This document shows positions 7,867 through 16,907 of a DNA stretch of 64,000 nt, piece by piece (position 1 is the stretch's first letter; each line of letters opens with the position of its first letter). The notes beneath the pieces were generated by a model. That model saw only the letters and a list, made by a program, of their open reading frames with translations, was not told the DNA's origin and searched no databases. Source of the stretch: JAPLDB01 sp038206355 (GTDB lineage Bacteria; Bacteroidota; Bacteroidia; AKYH767-A; 2013-40CM-41-45); assembly GCA_038206355.1 (NCBI GenBank), contig JBBRAY010000007.1, positions 1 to 64,000 on the forward strand, given 5' to 3'. A program made the translations under genes and the position numbers.

Positions 7867-9519
7867 ATGGCAGGCGGAAAATTGACACCCAGGCAGAAGA
7901 TGATCAACATGATGTACCTCGTGTTGACAGCCTTACTTGCATTGAATGTTTCCAAAGAGATCATTAACGCATTTGTGACGGTGAATGAAAGCTTAGAACT
8001 ATCAAAAGCAAATGTTATTACTAAGAACAATACAACGTATTCGGCCTTTGAACAGGCAATGCAAAATGATGCGAAGAAATACGGAGATGTAAACGCTAAA
8101 GCACAGGAGGTTAAAAAATCTTCTGATGCAATGGCCAATTATATTGAAGATTTGAAAATTGAACTGGTTCGTCATAGTGATGGATTGAAGCCGGAGGACA
8201 AAACACCCACGCTTCGTGATATGGAGAAGAAGGACGACTATGATACCCCCACTCACCTTATGTGTGGAGACGCAAATGACGGCAGAGGAGCAAAGGGTAC
8301 TGAATTCAAAAATAAAATCGAAGAGTTCAAGAAAACCCTTTTGAAAAATGTTCCACCTGAAAAGCAGGGCGAATTAAAGGTGAATCTTGATGCGTTATTA
8401 AGTACCGGTGATCCTGATCCGGGAAGCACTGAGTACAAAGAAGATGGAAAGCGTACATGGGAAATGTCGAAATTCTATCACAATCCCGTCGTTGCCAGTG
8501 TGGCATTGCTCACCAAATTTCAGGGTGACATACGCAATTCAGAGTCACAGGTTATTGATTATCTGATCGGTTCAGTAGATGCAAAGATTATTAAGTTTGA
8601 CGTTTTAAAACCTGCAATCATTCCAACAAGTACTGTTGTAACGATTGGCTCTAATTATGAGGCAGATGTTTTTCTATCAGCAACTTCTTCAACCCTTGCC
8701 CCTGAAGTATTTATAGGAGCTTCAACGGATTCTGTTGGAACGGCTTGCAAAGGTTGTGAAGGAACTCCGCTTCCTACTGAAGGTGGTTTTGCCAAATACA
8801 CATCAAGGCCGGGTTCTGAGGGGGAACAAAAATGGGGTGGCGTTATCCGGGTTAAAAATCCTGATGGCAGTTACAAGCATTACAACTTTAATACGGCATT
8901 CACGGCTCAGAAACCAAATTCAGTAGTGTCTGCTGACAAGATGAATGTATTGTTCATCGGTCTTGACAATCCGATTTCAATTTCAGTACCCGGCGTTCCG
9001 AATAATAAAGTTAAGCCTTCTATTGAAGGTACGGGATGTACATTGTCACCGGATCCAAAACTGGGTGGAGGACATTTCATTGCAAACGTCGGAGCAGGAG
9101 GAAATAAAGCGACTATTCGTGTGAGCGCTGAAGTTGGTGGCAAGCAAATGCCAATGGGTGCGTTTGAATACCGTGTGAAAAGTGTTCCCAATCCTGTTGC
9201 TACAATGGGCGGAAAAGCCGAAAGCGGACCCATCAATAAAAACTTGTTGATCGCCAGCAGTATGATTCCTGTTATGAAGGATTTCTATTTTGAATTGTTC
9301 TGGCAGATCACTGAGTTCAAGATGTCAATCGCAGGAAAGGGAATTGAATATGCTGAGTTTAATGGAAAGGGCAATCAGCTTGACGACAATATGAAATCCA
9401 TTATAGCCAAAGCAAAGCCCGGCACCAAGGTTTTCTTTGAATACATCAAGGCAAGAATGGTAAATACCAAGGACCAAAGCACAAGACAACTATCCCCAAT
9501 GACGTTTGTATTGCAGTAA
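7867..9519 (+). CDS. gldM: Gliding motility / type IX secretion protein GldM
   Basis: Partner of GldL: one N-terminal transmembrane helix (MMYLVLTALLALNVSKEI, about residues 15-32) crosses the inner membrane and a long periplasmic shaft reaches the GldK-GldN ring. The opening MAGGKLTPRQKMINMMYLV is diagnostic. The periplasmic part (about residues 40-550) shows the helical first domain followed by beta-rich domains (RPGSEGEQKWGG, GIEYAEFNGKGNQL), and the length of 550 residues is usual. Cysteine pairs occur in the middle (AVGTACKGCEG region near residue 295). gldN follows 18 bases later, so the two are co-transcribed. Confidence 0.97.
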   Translation: MAGGKLTPRQKMINMMYLVLTALLALNVSKEIINAFVTVNESLELSKANVITKNNTTYSAFEQAMQNDAKKYGDVNAKAQEVKKSSDAMANYIEDLKIELVRHSDGLKPEDKTPTLRDMEKKDDYDTPTHLMCGDANDGRGAKGTEFKNKIEEFKKTLLKNVPPEKQGELKVNLDALLSTGDPDPGSTEYKEDGKRTWEMSKFYHNPVVASVALLTKFQGDIRNSESQVIDYLIGSVDAKIIKFDVLKPAIIPTSTVVTIGSNYEADVFLSATSSTLAPEVFIGASTDSVGTACKGCEGTPLPTEGGFAKYTSRPGSEGEQKWGGVIRVKNPDGSYKHYNFNTAFTAQKPNSVVSADKMNVLFIGLDNPISISVPGVPNNKVKPSIEGTGCTLSPDPKLGGGHFIANVGAGGNKATIRVSAEVGGKQMPMGAFEYRVKSVPNPVATMGGKAESGPINKNLLIASSMIPVMKDFYFELFWQITEFKMSIAGKGIEYAEFNGKGNQLDDNMKSIIAKAKPGTKVFFEYIKARMVNTKDQSTRQLSPMTFVLQ

Positions 9520-9537
9520 ATTAAATATCAATATATA

Positions 9538-10389
9538 ATGAAAGGTAAAGTCGTTCTTCTGGTTTTTATTCTGATTTCAGTAACTCCTTCGTTTGCACAA
9601 AATGTAGGTTTGCTTGACGGTGTTTATGTGAAGGAGCATACGCAAACACGTGCGCCACTTGCATATCCATACTTGCGTGAGGCTGATGTAATGTGGTCCA
9701 AAAAAATCTGGCGCATTATTGACCTGAACGAGAAAATAAACCTGCCGTTAAAATGGCCTTCCAGTTCAAGTACACGCGACCGCAAGAATATGATTGATGT
9801 TCTTCTGAACTCAACCAAAGAGGGTACGCTTACGGCTTACGATTATATGAATGATGAGTTTATCCTTCCGATCACCATGAAGGATGTAGAAACCCGCGGA
9901 GGAGCACGCGTGGATACGCAGCGGCTGATGCGGGCCGATCCTCCTTATGACGAGTATGATACCGTAATCGCCAGGGATTTTAACTACGATGATGTTATCG
10001 CATATCGTGTAAAGGAAGAATGGTATTTTGATAAACAACGTTCAGTAATGGAAGTGCGGATTATCGGAATTGCGCCTTTGATTTATGCAAAAGACGAAAC
10101 GGGAAATATCAGGGAAGGAAATTCCAAAATGGCATTGTGCTGGTTCTATTATCCTGAGTGCAGGAAATTACTGGCGATGAATGAAACATTCAACAGACAA
10201 AATGATGCAGAACGAAGAACCTTCGATGACATTTTCCAGAAACGAATGTTCAACAGTTACATATATAAGGAGGCAAACGTTTATGACCGCACCATCGGCG
10301 ATTATAAAACAGGAATAGCTACTTTGTATGAGTCTGAGAAGATCAAATCAGAGATTGCAAATCTGGAGCATGATATGTGGGAATATTAA
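9538..10389 (+). CDS. gldN: Gliding motility / type IX secretion protein GldN
   Basis: Periplasmic protein that forms the large ring with GldK under the outer membrane. A signal peptide is clear (VVLLVFILISVTPSFAQ, cleavage near residue 21), followed by the family segments LREADVMWSKKIWRIIDLNEK and DYMNDEFILPI (first motif WSKKIWRIIDLNEK, about residues 53-66), YRVKEEWYFDKQRSVMEVRI and the C-terminal ANVYDRTIGDYKTG. It closes the operon: a strong hairpin with a T-rich tail begins 28 bases after the stop. Confidence 0.96.
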   Translation: MKGKVVLLVFILISVTPSFAQNVGLLDGVYVKEHTQTRAPLAYPYLREADVMWSKKIWRIIDLNEKINLPLKWPSSSSTRDRKNMIDVLLNSTKEGTLTAYDYMNDEFILPITMKDVETRGGARVDTQRLMRADPPYDEYDTVIARDFNYDDVIAYRVKEEWYFDKQRSVMEVRIIGIAPLIYAKDETGNIREGNSKMALCWFYYPECRKLLAMNETFNRQNDAERRTFDDIFQKRMFNSYIYKEANVYDRTIGDYKTGIATLYESEKIKSEIANLEHDMWEY

Positions 10390-10417
10390 CCGGTCTCAGA
10401 CTGAAGAAAAATATGAT

Positions 10418-10450
10418 CGGGTCATGAGTTTCATGGCCCGCTTTCTTTTT
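10418..10450 (+). terminator. Rho-independent terminator of the gld operon
   Basis: CGGGTCATGA (10418-10427) pairs with TCATGGCCCG (10431-10440) around a 3-base loop, with one G-U pair, and is followed directly by CTTTCTTTTT. It lies between gldN and anmK, so it ends the gliding/secretion transcript. Confidence 0.8.
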
Positions 10451-10509
10451 ATACTTGCAGTGCCGGTCGGACATATTGCACAAATTAATTTTTAACCGGA
10501 TTTGTCAGG

Positions 10510-11565
10510 ATGAACAGTTACCGCGTTGTTGGTTTGATGTCAGGAACTTCACTCGATGGAGTGGACCTTGCGCTATGCAGAATAGAAATTAAAAAAGGTA
10601 AATGGGAATATGAAATTGAATGTGCTGAAACCATTTCCTATACGTTAAGGCAGAGAAATAATCTGGCAGGTCTTAGCGATGTGCCGGCAGTAAAATTTGC
10701 CGAAGAACATGTCTCATTCGGGAGATTCCTTGGCGGTGCGGTTAAAGATTTCCTGAAGATAAATAAATCGAAGGCAGATTTTATTTCTTCTCATGGTCAT
10801 ACGATTTTTCATCAGCCGAAAAAAATATTTACAACGCAAATTGGTGATGGAGCAGCGCTCAGTGCTGCCTGTGGCTTGCCTGTAGTATGTGATTTCAGAT
10901 CTGCTGATGTTGCACTGGGTGGTCAGGGTGCGCCATTGGTACCCATTGGCGATCAGTTATTGTTCGGTTCGTATTCTCATTGTCTCAACCTGGGTGGAAT
11001 CGCCAACATATCATTTGTGAAAACGGGGAGAAGAACTGCTTTTGATATTTGTCCGGTGAATATTGTTTTAAATGCCCTTGCAATGAAAAGAGGATCCGGC
11101 TTTGACAATGGAGGCAGGCTTGCCGGCAAAGGAAGCATACAAAGAGAATTACTTTCGAAGCTCAACTCAATTGCATATTATAAAAAGTCATTTCCAAAAT
11201 CATTGGGACGGGAGGACATTGAAAATTATTTTTTCAAGGCATTAAACTATCACAAGTCATCCATAGAAGATAAGCTCCGGACATTTTGCGAGCATATTGC
11301 GATTCAGATTTCTAATGCTATCAAGGATAAATCAGGAAGTGTGCTGGTCACCGGTGGTGGCGCTTACAATAGTTTTTTGATGGAAAGGATAAAGGCGCAT
11401 TGCCGGTTGAATATCGTAATACCTGACAGGCAGACCATTGAATTTAAAGAGGCATTAATCTTTGCATTTCTTGGTGTATTGAGATGGAGAAATGAAGTTA
11501 ACTGCCTGAGCTCTGTAACAGGTGCGCAACGGGATTCAAGCGGAGGCGCGATTTATCATCCCTGA
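10510..11565 (+). CDS. anmK: Anhydro-N-acetylmuramic acid kinase
   Basis: Phosphorylates and hydrolyses 1,6-anhydro-MurNAc released from peptidoglycan turnover to MurNAc-6-phosphate, in the cytoplasm. The N-terminal phosphate-binding motif GLMSGTSLDGVDLALC (residues 8-23), SSHGHTIFHQP, GDGAALSAACGLPVVCDFRSADVA split at its motifs, GGQGAPLVP, LNLGGIANIS and LVTGGGAYN are all present and in the order of the family. Length of 351 residues is normal. It is separated from gldN by a terminator and so has its own promoter; it faces the division cluster, whose terminator lies between the two. Confidence 0.96.
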   Translation: MNSYRVVGLMSGTSLDGVDLALCRIEIKKGKWEYEIECAETISYTLRQRNNLAGLSDVPAVKFAEEHVSFGRFLGGAVKDFLKINKSKADFISSHGHTIFHQPKKIFTTQIGDGAALSAACGLPVVCDFRSADVALGGQGAPLVPIGDQLLFGSYSHCLNLGGIANISFVKTGRRTAFDICPVNIVLNALAMKRGSGFDNGGRLAGKGSIQRELLSKLNSIAYYKKSFPKSLGREDIENYFFKALNYHKSSIEDKLRTFCEHIAIQISNAIKDKSGSVLVTGGGAYNSFLMERIKAHCRLNIVIPDRQTIEFKEALIFAFLGVLRWRNEVNCLSSVTGAQRDSSGGAIYHP

Positions 11566-11617
11566 TATTTTTTCGGTTAACTATTTTGTCATCAATTTCA
11601 GGACGAGACAATTCTCC

Positions 11618-11646
11618 AAAAAAGAGCCCCGCTTACCAAGCGGGGC
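11618..11646 (-). terminator. Rho-independent terminator after ftsZ
   Basis: On the minus strand GCCCCGCTT pairs with AAGCGGGGC around a 3-base loop (11626-11646) and is followed by CTC and a run of six T (11618-11623). It lies 83 bases beyond the ftsZ stop and ends the division and cell-wall cluster; anmK converges from the other side. Confidence 0.85.
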
Positions 11647-11728
11647 CATATTAGAAAAGCAAACTCAACATGAAACGGTATTGTGCATCGCAACCGGTCG
11701 TTTGCTATAACCGGAAACGGGATATTAT

Positions 11729-13240
11729 TCAGTCAACGTTGTCGTGCAGGTAGGAATTATTCTGGCGGAGTTCAGGTTTCTTTTCTTCTTCTGCACTAAG
11801 CGTATATCTTGATACGTGTGGTTCGCTGCTATGGGGAATGTTATCGAGTTTAACTTCCTTTCGCAAGTAAGCCGGAACTTTCTCCATGTCAGACAGGTTT
11901 GTGTTGTTCGCCATTCTGTAATTCAATGCTTTCAACTTCTGAATTCTTTCGCGGGATTTGCGAAGTTGTTCATCCATTGGATCGGCAACGGTGCTTTCAT
12001 TCAGGCTGTATGTGCTCTTTTCCGGTTTTAATTGTGGCTCTTCAGTTTTATCGGCCATTGGGGTTCCAATGTTTTCTTTTGGATGGTTACCTGCAATTTC
12101 AAATTCAAAGGTGAGGTCGTCAGTCTTTTGTTTGGAAATCAACACCGGCTCATCATGATTCAGCAATGTAGGTTCCTTTAATTCATTTCTCGAAACGGAG
12201 GAGGCCTTCACTTCTTTTCTGCCTTCACCATTTAAATCATGAACAATTTTTTTATTTCTGTCTGCTTCCACTTCCTGCTCTGTTTTTGTCTTGAAACCGG
12301 TAGCGATTATGGTAACGCTGAGTTTATCTCCGAGGGATTCATCGTGACAATTACCCCAGATAATATCTGCAGTAAGTCCGGCTTCATCCTGGATGTAATC
12401 AGTGATGTTTCCGATTTCATCCATTGTCACTTCATTGCTGCCTGACGCGATGTTCATCAGTATATAACGTGCTCCGATGATATTGCTGTCGTCAAGGAGT
12501 GGCGAAGCCAATGCCTGTTGAACTGCCATGAGGGCGCGGTTGTCGCCATTTGCAACAGCAGAACCCATGATTGCGCGTCCACTGTTTGTCATGACCGTTT
12601 TCACGTCTTCAAAATCAACATTGATGTAGCCTGTTACTGTAATAATTTCAGCAATTCCTTTTGCGGCAATGGTTAGAATATCATCAGCATGGTTAAAAGC
12701 TTCACCCAATTTCAAGTTTCCGTACATCTCACGGAGTTTGTCGTTGCAAATGATCAGCAGCGTGTCAACATTTTTCTTTAGCTCTTCAATACCATTGTCT
12801 GCCTGATTTTTACGCTTTTTCCCTTCGAATATAAATGGAACGGTAACAATACCTACCGTAAGAATTCCCATTTCTTTTGCTGCCTGTGCAATGATAGGCG
12901 CTGCACCGGTTCCGGTACCACCACCCATGCCGGCAGTAATGAAAACCATCTTGGTATTATCGCCAAGTATTTTTTTCAGCTCATCGATGTTTTCAATGGC
13001 TGCATTGCGGCCCACTTCAGGCATTGAGCCGGCGCCACGGCCTTCGGTTAAACTCATTCCGAGCTGAATTTTAGCCGGGACGGGACTAATCTCGAGGGCT
13101 TGCGCGTCAGTATTACAAACAAAAAATTCCACGCCTTTTATTCCCTGTCGGTACATGTGGTTTACGGCGTTGCTGCCACCACCGCCTACGCCAATCACTT
13201 TAATGATTGAGGTTTTGTCTTTTAATAAATCAAATTCCAT
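11729..13240 (-). CDS. ftsZ: Cell division GTPase FtsZ
   Basis: Tubulin homologue that polymerises into the Z ring at midcell. The GTP-binding domain is intact: VIGVGGGGSNAVNHM (15-29), the signature GGGTGTG (106-112) and the catalytic T7-loop NVDFEDVKTVM. After about residue 320 a long acidic, low-complexity linker leads to VPAYLRKEVKLD and a short tail, the region expected to contact FtsA and other membrane anchors. At 503 residues it is longer than proteobacterial FtsZ because of this linker, as is usual for the phylum. It is the last gene of the cluster, 39 bases after ftsA. Confidence 0.98.
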   Translation of the reverse strand: MEFDLLKDKTSIIKVIGVGGGGSNAVNHMYRQGIKGVEFFVCNTDAQALEISPVPAKIQLGMSLTEGRGAGSMPEVGRNAAIENIDELKKILGDNTKMVFITAGMGGGTGTGAAPIIAQAAKEMGILTVGIVTVPFIFEGKKRKNQADNGIEELKKNVDTLLIICNDKLREMYGNLKLGEAFNHADDILTIAAKGIAEIITVTGYINVDFEDVKTVMTNSGRAIMGSAVANGDNRALMAVQQALASPLLDDSNIIGARYILMNIASGSNEVTMDEIGNITDYIQDEAGLTADIIWGNCHDESLGDKLSVTIIATGFKTKTEQEVEADRNKKIVHDLNGEGRKEVKASSVSRNELKEPTLLNHDEPVLISKQKTDDLTFEFEIAGNHPKENIGTPMADKTEEPQLKPEKSTYSLNESTVADPMDEQLRKSRERIQKLKALNYRMANNTNLSDMEKVPAYLRKEVKLDNIPHSSEPHVSRYTLSAEEEKKPELRQNNSYLHDNVD

Positions 13241-13279
13241 TTTGAGTATGTTTAAGTTAAGTTTTGCTGTCGTAAAAAA

Positions 13280-14584
13280 TTACCGGATCTCTTTATCTTC
13301 TTCTTCCGTCTTGAGCCAGTACATTATTCTTTCAAAAAAAGATCCGAATGGATTGGTTGGTTGTTTTGGTTTGTGATTATCTTCAACAAGGACGGGTTCA
13401 GCTACTCTCACACGCTCCGATTCCTCAAAGCCCTTCATCACAAGTCCAACTGCTGTTGCATACATCGGACTTTTTAATTCATCCGTGTCAGAAGCAAGGT
13501 GTTCATTCGGGTATCCGACGCGCGCGTCCATTCCGGTAACATATTCAATCAGCTGAACAATGTGGCGGAGCTGTGCACCACCGCCCGTTACTACAATACC
13601 TGCTGCCAGTTTATTTTCAAGTCCGGAGTTTTTGATTTCATAATAGACAAGCTCAATGATTTCTTCCATCCTTGCCTGAATAATATGTGCCAGGTTCTTC
13701 ACGGATATTTCTCTTGGCGCATGTCCGCGTAAACCGGGGATGGAAACAATTTCACTGTCGAGGTTTTCACTTGCGACAGCAGAACCGAATTTTGTTTTCA
13801 AAAGCTCAGCATGTTTTCTGATGATGGAACATCCGGAGCGGATATCTTCAGTGATCACATTTCCACCATAAGGAATTACGGCAGTGTGACGGATCACCTT
13901 GTCCTGGAAAATGGCGATGTCAGTTGTTCCACCGCCAATATCAACAAGCACTACGCCTGCTTCAGTTTCTTCTTCTGTAAGTACGGCTGAAGAGGAAGCC
14001 AGTGGCTCGAGAAAAAGACCTGCTGTTGTAAGCTCAGCCCTACGTACACACTTATATATATTTTTTGCAGCGGTGATTTGCCCGGTAATGATGTGGCAAT
14101 TTGCTTCCAGACGAATTCCCGACATGCCGATCGGGTTTTTAATTCCCAGCTCATTGTCCACGATGTATTCCTGCGGTATCACATGAATGATCTCTTCACC
14201 CGGAAGCATGGCCAGTTTTTTCATTTCCTCAACGATGTAATCAATATCGCCCTGAGAAATTTCGTCGTCAATATTCTGACGCACTTTCATGCCGCGGTTT
14301 TGCAGGCTTTTGATGTGTTGCCCTGCAATTCCCACATACACATTTCCAATTTCTACATTGGATTTTTCTGAAGCTTCTTTCACCGATTTGGAAATGGCCT
14401 CGATGGTATTTGCGATGTTGGTAACCACGCCGCGTGTTACACCCAATGACTCAGCTTTGCCGAGGCCAAGGATTTCGATTTTTCCGAATTCATTTTTGCG
14501 GCCGACGATCGTTGCAATTTTTGTAGTGCCGATATCCAGCCCTACGATGATGTCAGCGCCTGAACCTGTTGTTGAGTTTGTCAT
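13280..14584 (-). CDS. ftsA: Cell division protein FtsA
   Basis: Actin-like ATPase that tethers FtsZ to the membrane. Actin-fold motifs are visible: VGLDIGTTKIATIVG (14-28, phosphate 1), LVDIGGGTTDIAIF (phosphate 2) and GIVVTGGGAQL (adenosine). The SHS2/1C subdomain occupies about residues 85-165. The C-terminus SFFERIMYWLKTEEED forms the amphipathic membrane-binding helix expected for FtsA. It starts 4 bases after the ftsQ stop and is followed by ftsZ. Confidence 0.97.
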   Translation of the reverse strand: MTNSTTGSGADIIVGLDIGTTKIATIVGRKNEFGKIEILGLGKAESLGVTRGVVTNIANTIEAISKSVKEASEKSNVEIGNVYVGIAGQHIKSLQNRGMKVRQNIDDEISQGDIDYIVEEMKKLAMLPGEEIIHVIPQEYIVDNELGIKNPIGMSGIRLEANCHIITGQITAAKNIYKCVRRAELTTAGLFLEPLASSSAVLTEEETEAGVVLVDIGGGTTDIAIFQDKVIRHTAVIPYGGNVITEDIRSGCSIIRKHAELLKTKFGSAVASENLDSEIVSIPGLRGHAPREISVKNLAHIIQARMEEIIELVYYEIKNSGLENKLAAGIVVTGGGAQLRHIVQLIEYVTGMDARVGYPNEHLASDTDELKSPMYATAVGLVMKGFEESERVRVAEPVLVEDNHKPKQPTNPFGSFFERIMYWLKTEEEDKEIR

Positions 14585-14588
14585 GGTT

Positions 14589-15407
14589 TTATTTTGAACA
14601 GACCACCTGGTCTTTAAAAGTCACGTTAATTGTCTTGTATTGATTCCAACCAGTTTTGCTCAACCCTTCTTTGTAAAAGGTATACAGCTTGCTGAATTTG
14701 ACATCCATTTCCTTTTCATCTCCGAAGAGGATCGTTTGATTTCCTACTCTCGGAATTAATTCTATTTCTCCTGCAGCGGTGATATACACTTGCTCGATCT
14801 GCGCATTCCAAAAATCATGTATGTGGATGTAATCACACACCATAAAAATTTTTTCCAGCAAAGTCGGCGTAAAGCTTGTGTCTTTGATTTCCTGCTCTGT
14901 AATTCTCCTGATCCGCTGTTCTGTTTCTCTGTTAAAGATGTTGCCGTTTGCAACAGGTACGTGTGCCGAAAACATTTCACTCATCGGCATCATTACACCA
15001 TTGTTGTCGATGTAAAAACTTTCATTGAGATTGTTGATAACACGCACTATCGGAGTGCGCTGTTTTACCTCCACAATCAGTTTTCCATCAATGGTTGAAA
15101 ATACCTGTGCTTTCAGAACAAAGGGGTTGCCATCAATGATTTTTTCCAACAGAGAAATGTTAATAGAGTTGATTAATTTTCCTTTCAGGATTCCAAACTT
15201 ATCGTTAATGAGTTGCTCGATGTCATTCGGCTGAACGAAGCTGTTTCCCAGCGAATCATCAATGTTGATGACGATTTCACGACATTTCATTTCACTCCTG
15301 CGGTATTCCGTAAAGCCCAGACTGGCAAGGAAACAGCAGACGACAAAAGCGCGCAAGGCCATGCGGCTCACTTTTTTCCAGTCTGCTTTAAGTCTGAGTT
15401 TTTTCAT
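14589..15407 (-). CDS. ftsQ: Cell division protein FtsQ
   Basis: Bitopic inner-membrane protein of the divisome. A short cytoplasmic basic segment (KKLRLKADWKK) is followed by one transmembrane helix (about residues 18-34, LRAFVVCCFLASLGF), then a POTRA-like domain (NSFVQPNDIEQLI to KAQVFSTIDGKLIVEVKQR, about 60-120) and the FtsQ beta domain. Sequence similarity to the family is modest but the fit of domains, the 272-residue length and the place between murC and ftsA settle it. The start is 2 bases from the murC stop. Confidence 0.93.
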   Translation of the reverse strand: MKKLRLKADWKKVSRMALRAFVVCCFLASLGFTEYRRSEMKCREIVINIDDSLGNSFVQPNDIEQLINDKFGILKGKLINSINISLLEKIIDGNPFVLKAQVFSTIDGKLIVEVKQRTPIVRVINNLNESFYIDNNGVMMPMSEMFSAHVPVANGNIFNRETEQRIRRITEQEIKDTSFTPTLLEKIFMVCDYIHIHDFWNAQIEQVYITAAGEIELIPRVGNQTILFGDEKEMDVKFSKLYTFYKEGLSKTGWNQYKTINVTFKDQVVCSK

Positions 15408-15409
15408 TT

Positions 15410-16837
15410 CTAAAGTTGTCGGTTGTTACTTTTTTCCTTGTTGAGGGTATTTCTTATTGGGATTACAAGCTGGTCAATGTCCCCTGCGCCAAGGGTGAGC
15501 AAAACTTCAATTTTTCTTTGGTTTAATTGGGCCTGTACCAGATCTTTTCTGCACAATGTCTTGTTAGGAATGGAAACCTTGTTGAGTATAATCTCGGAGG
15601 TAATGCCTTCAAGCGGAAGTTCGCGTGCCGGATAAATGTCAAGCAGGATAAGTTCATCGAGGAGCGACAGGCTTTTTGCAAATCCATCTGCGAAATCTCG
15701 GGTGCGGGTGAAAAGATGTGGCTGAAATATTCCTGTAATTTTTTTGCCTGGATACAATTCCCTTACTGATGATATGCAGGCACGGAGTTCTTCCGGATGA
15801 TGGGCGTAATCGTCGATGTAGACCAGATCGTCCGTTTTTATCTGGTAGTCAAACCTGCGCCTCACACCCGTATAAGAGTGAACTGCTTCTGAGATTTTTT
15901 CTTCAGATATGCGAAGCTGGCGGGCGACGGCAATTGCCGCTACCACATTTTCCACATTGTGTCGGCCCGGCATCAGCGTTGCCAGATTTTCTATGGAGCA
16001 GATATGGTTGTGCCAGTCGAAAAAGTACTGGTGATTTTTAATTTTAATATCTGAGGCGGAATAATCTACTTTGTCTCCGAGCGCATATTTTTTTTGCGTT
16101 GCTTTTATTTTGCCGATGGGTAACCCGTTCCGTGAGATCAGTACGCCGTTCTCTTTTACCTGTGAGGCGAACATGCGATAAGAATCCTCCATGTAATTTT
16201 TGTCGCCGTAGATATCCAGGTGATCAGCATCCATGCTTGTGATCACTGCAATGTCAGGATGAAGCGTAAGGAAGGAGCGGTCATATTCATCAGCTTCCAC
16301 AACGACTATTGATTTCTGCGTTGGATCATTTGGAAGCAATAAATTCGAATCATAATTTTTTGAAATTCCTCCGAGGAAGGCGGTGCAGTTTATGCCTGAA
16401 GATTTCAGGATATGTGCAATCATGGAAGAAGTTGTCGTTTTTCCATGGGTGCCTGCAACGGCTATGGTAAAATGGTTTTCTGAGATGAATCCCAGCACCT
16501 GTGAGCGTTTTTGAATTGTGAATCCGTTGTTCAAAAAATAATTCAGCTCTTTATTGTCCTTTGGAATGGCAGGGGTATAAACGATTAATGTTTGAAGTAT
16601 AGCGTCCTGCGTTTGTTGCGCTCCGGCAATTGTCCCGATTTCTGATTTCGCCTTTTCGATACTATCTTCAAAGTGCACATCAATCCCTTCACGGATTAAT
16701 TCATCAGTAAGCGGCGTTGGTGTTTTATCATAACCCGATACTTTTTTTCCATGGGCGTGGAAATAACGGGCAATCGCTGACATGCCAATGCCTCCGATGC
16801 CGATAAAGTAAACAGTTTTTATTTTTTCAAAATTCAT
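15410..16837 (-). CDS. murC: UDP-N-acetylmuramate--L-alanine ligase
   Basis: Adds L-Ala to UDP-MurNAc, the first amino-acid step of the peptidoglycan precursor. Rossmann-like N-terminal domain with GIGGIGMSAIARYFHAHG (13-30), the Mur ligase P-loop AGTHGKTTTSSM (about 129-140), VVEADEYDRSF and the C-terminal domain motif YIDDYAHHPEELRA. Length 475 is normal. It lies 70 bases after murG and is nearly contiguous with ftsQ. Confidence 0.97.
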   Translation of the reverse strand: MNFEKIKTVYFIGIGGIGMSAIARYFHAHGKKVSGYDKTPTPLTDELIREGIDVHFEDSIEKAKSEIGTIAGAQQTQDAILQTLIVYTPAIPKDNKELNYFLNNGFTIQKRSQVLGFISENHFTIAVAGTHGKTTTSSMIAHILKSSGINCTAFLGGISKNYDSNLLLPNDPTQKSIVVVEADEYDRSFLTLHPDIAVITSMDADHLDIYGDKNYMEDSYRMFASQVKENGVLISRNGLPIGKIKATQKKYALGDKVDYSASDIKIKNHQYFFDWHNHICSIENLATLMPGRHNVENVVAAIAVARQLRISEEKISEAVHSYTGVRRRFDYQIKTDDLVYIDDYAHHPEELRACISSVRELYPGKKITGIFQPHLFTRTRDFADGFAKSLSLLDELILLDIYPARELPLEGITSEIILNKVSIPNKTLCRKDLVQAQLNQRKIEVLLTLGAGDIDQLVIPIRNTLNKEKSNNRQL

Positions 16838-16907
16838 TTTTATTCGACTGTAATTGCGCGGATTCTTTCTGATGTTTTATAGTTAATCTTCGCAATTGCC
16901 GGTTTCT

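Noticed and set aside
11522..11710. A 62-codon frame over the end of anmK
   Set aside because: It overlaps anmK and spans the ftsZ terminator hairpin, with no family similarity.
13899..14597. Long frames antisense to ftsA
   Set aside because: They are shadows of the strong codon pattern of ftsA and ftsQ and contain low-complexity Ser/Val stretches.
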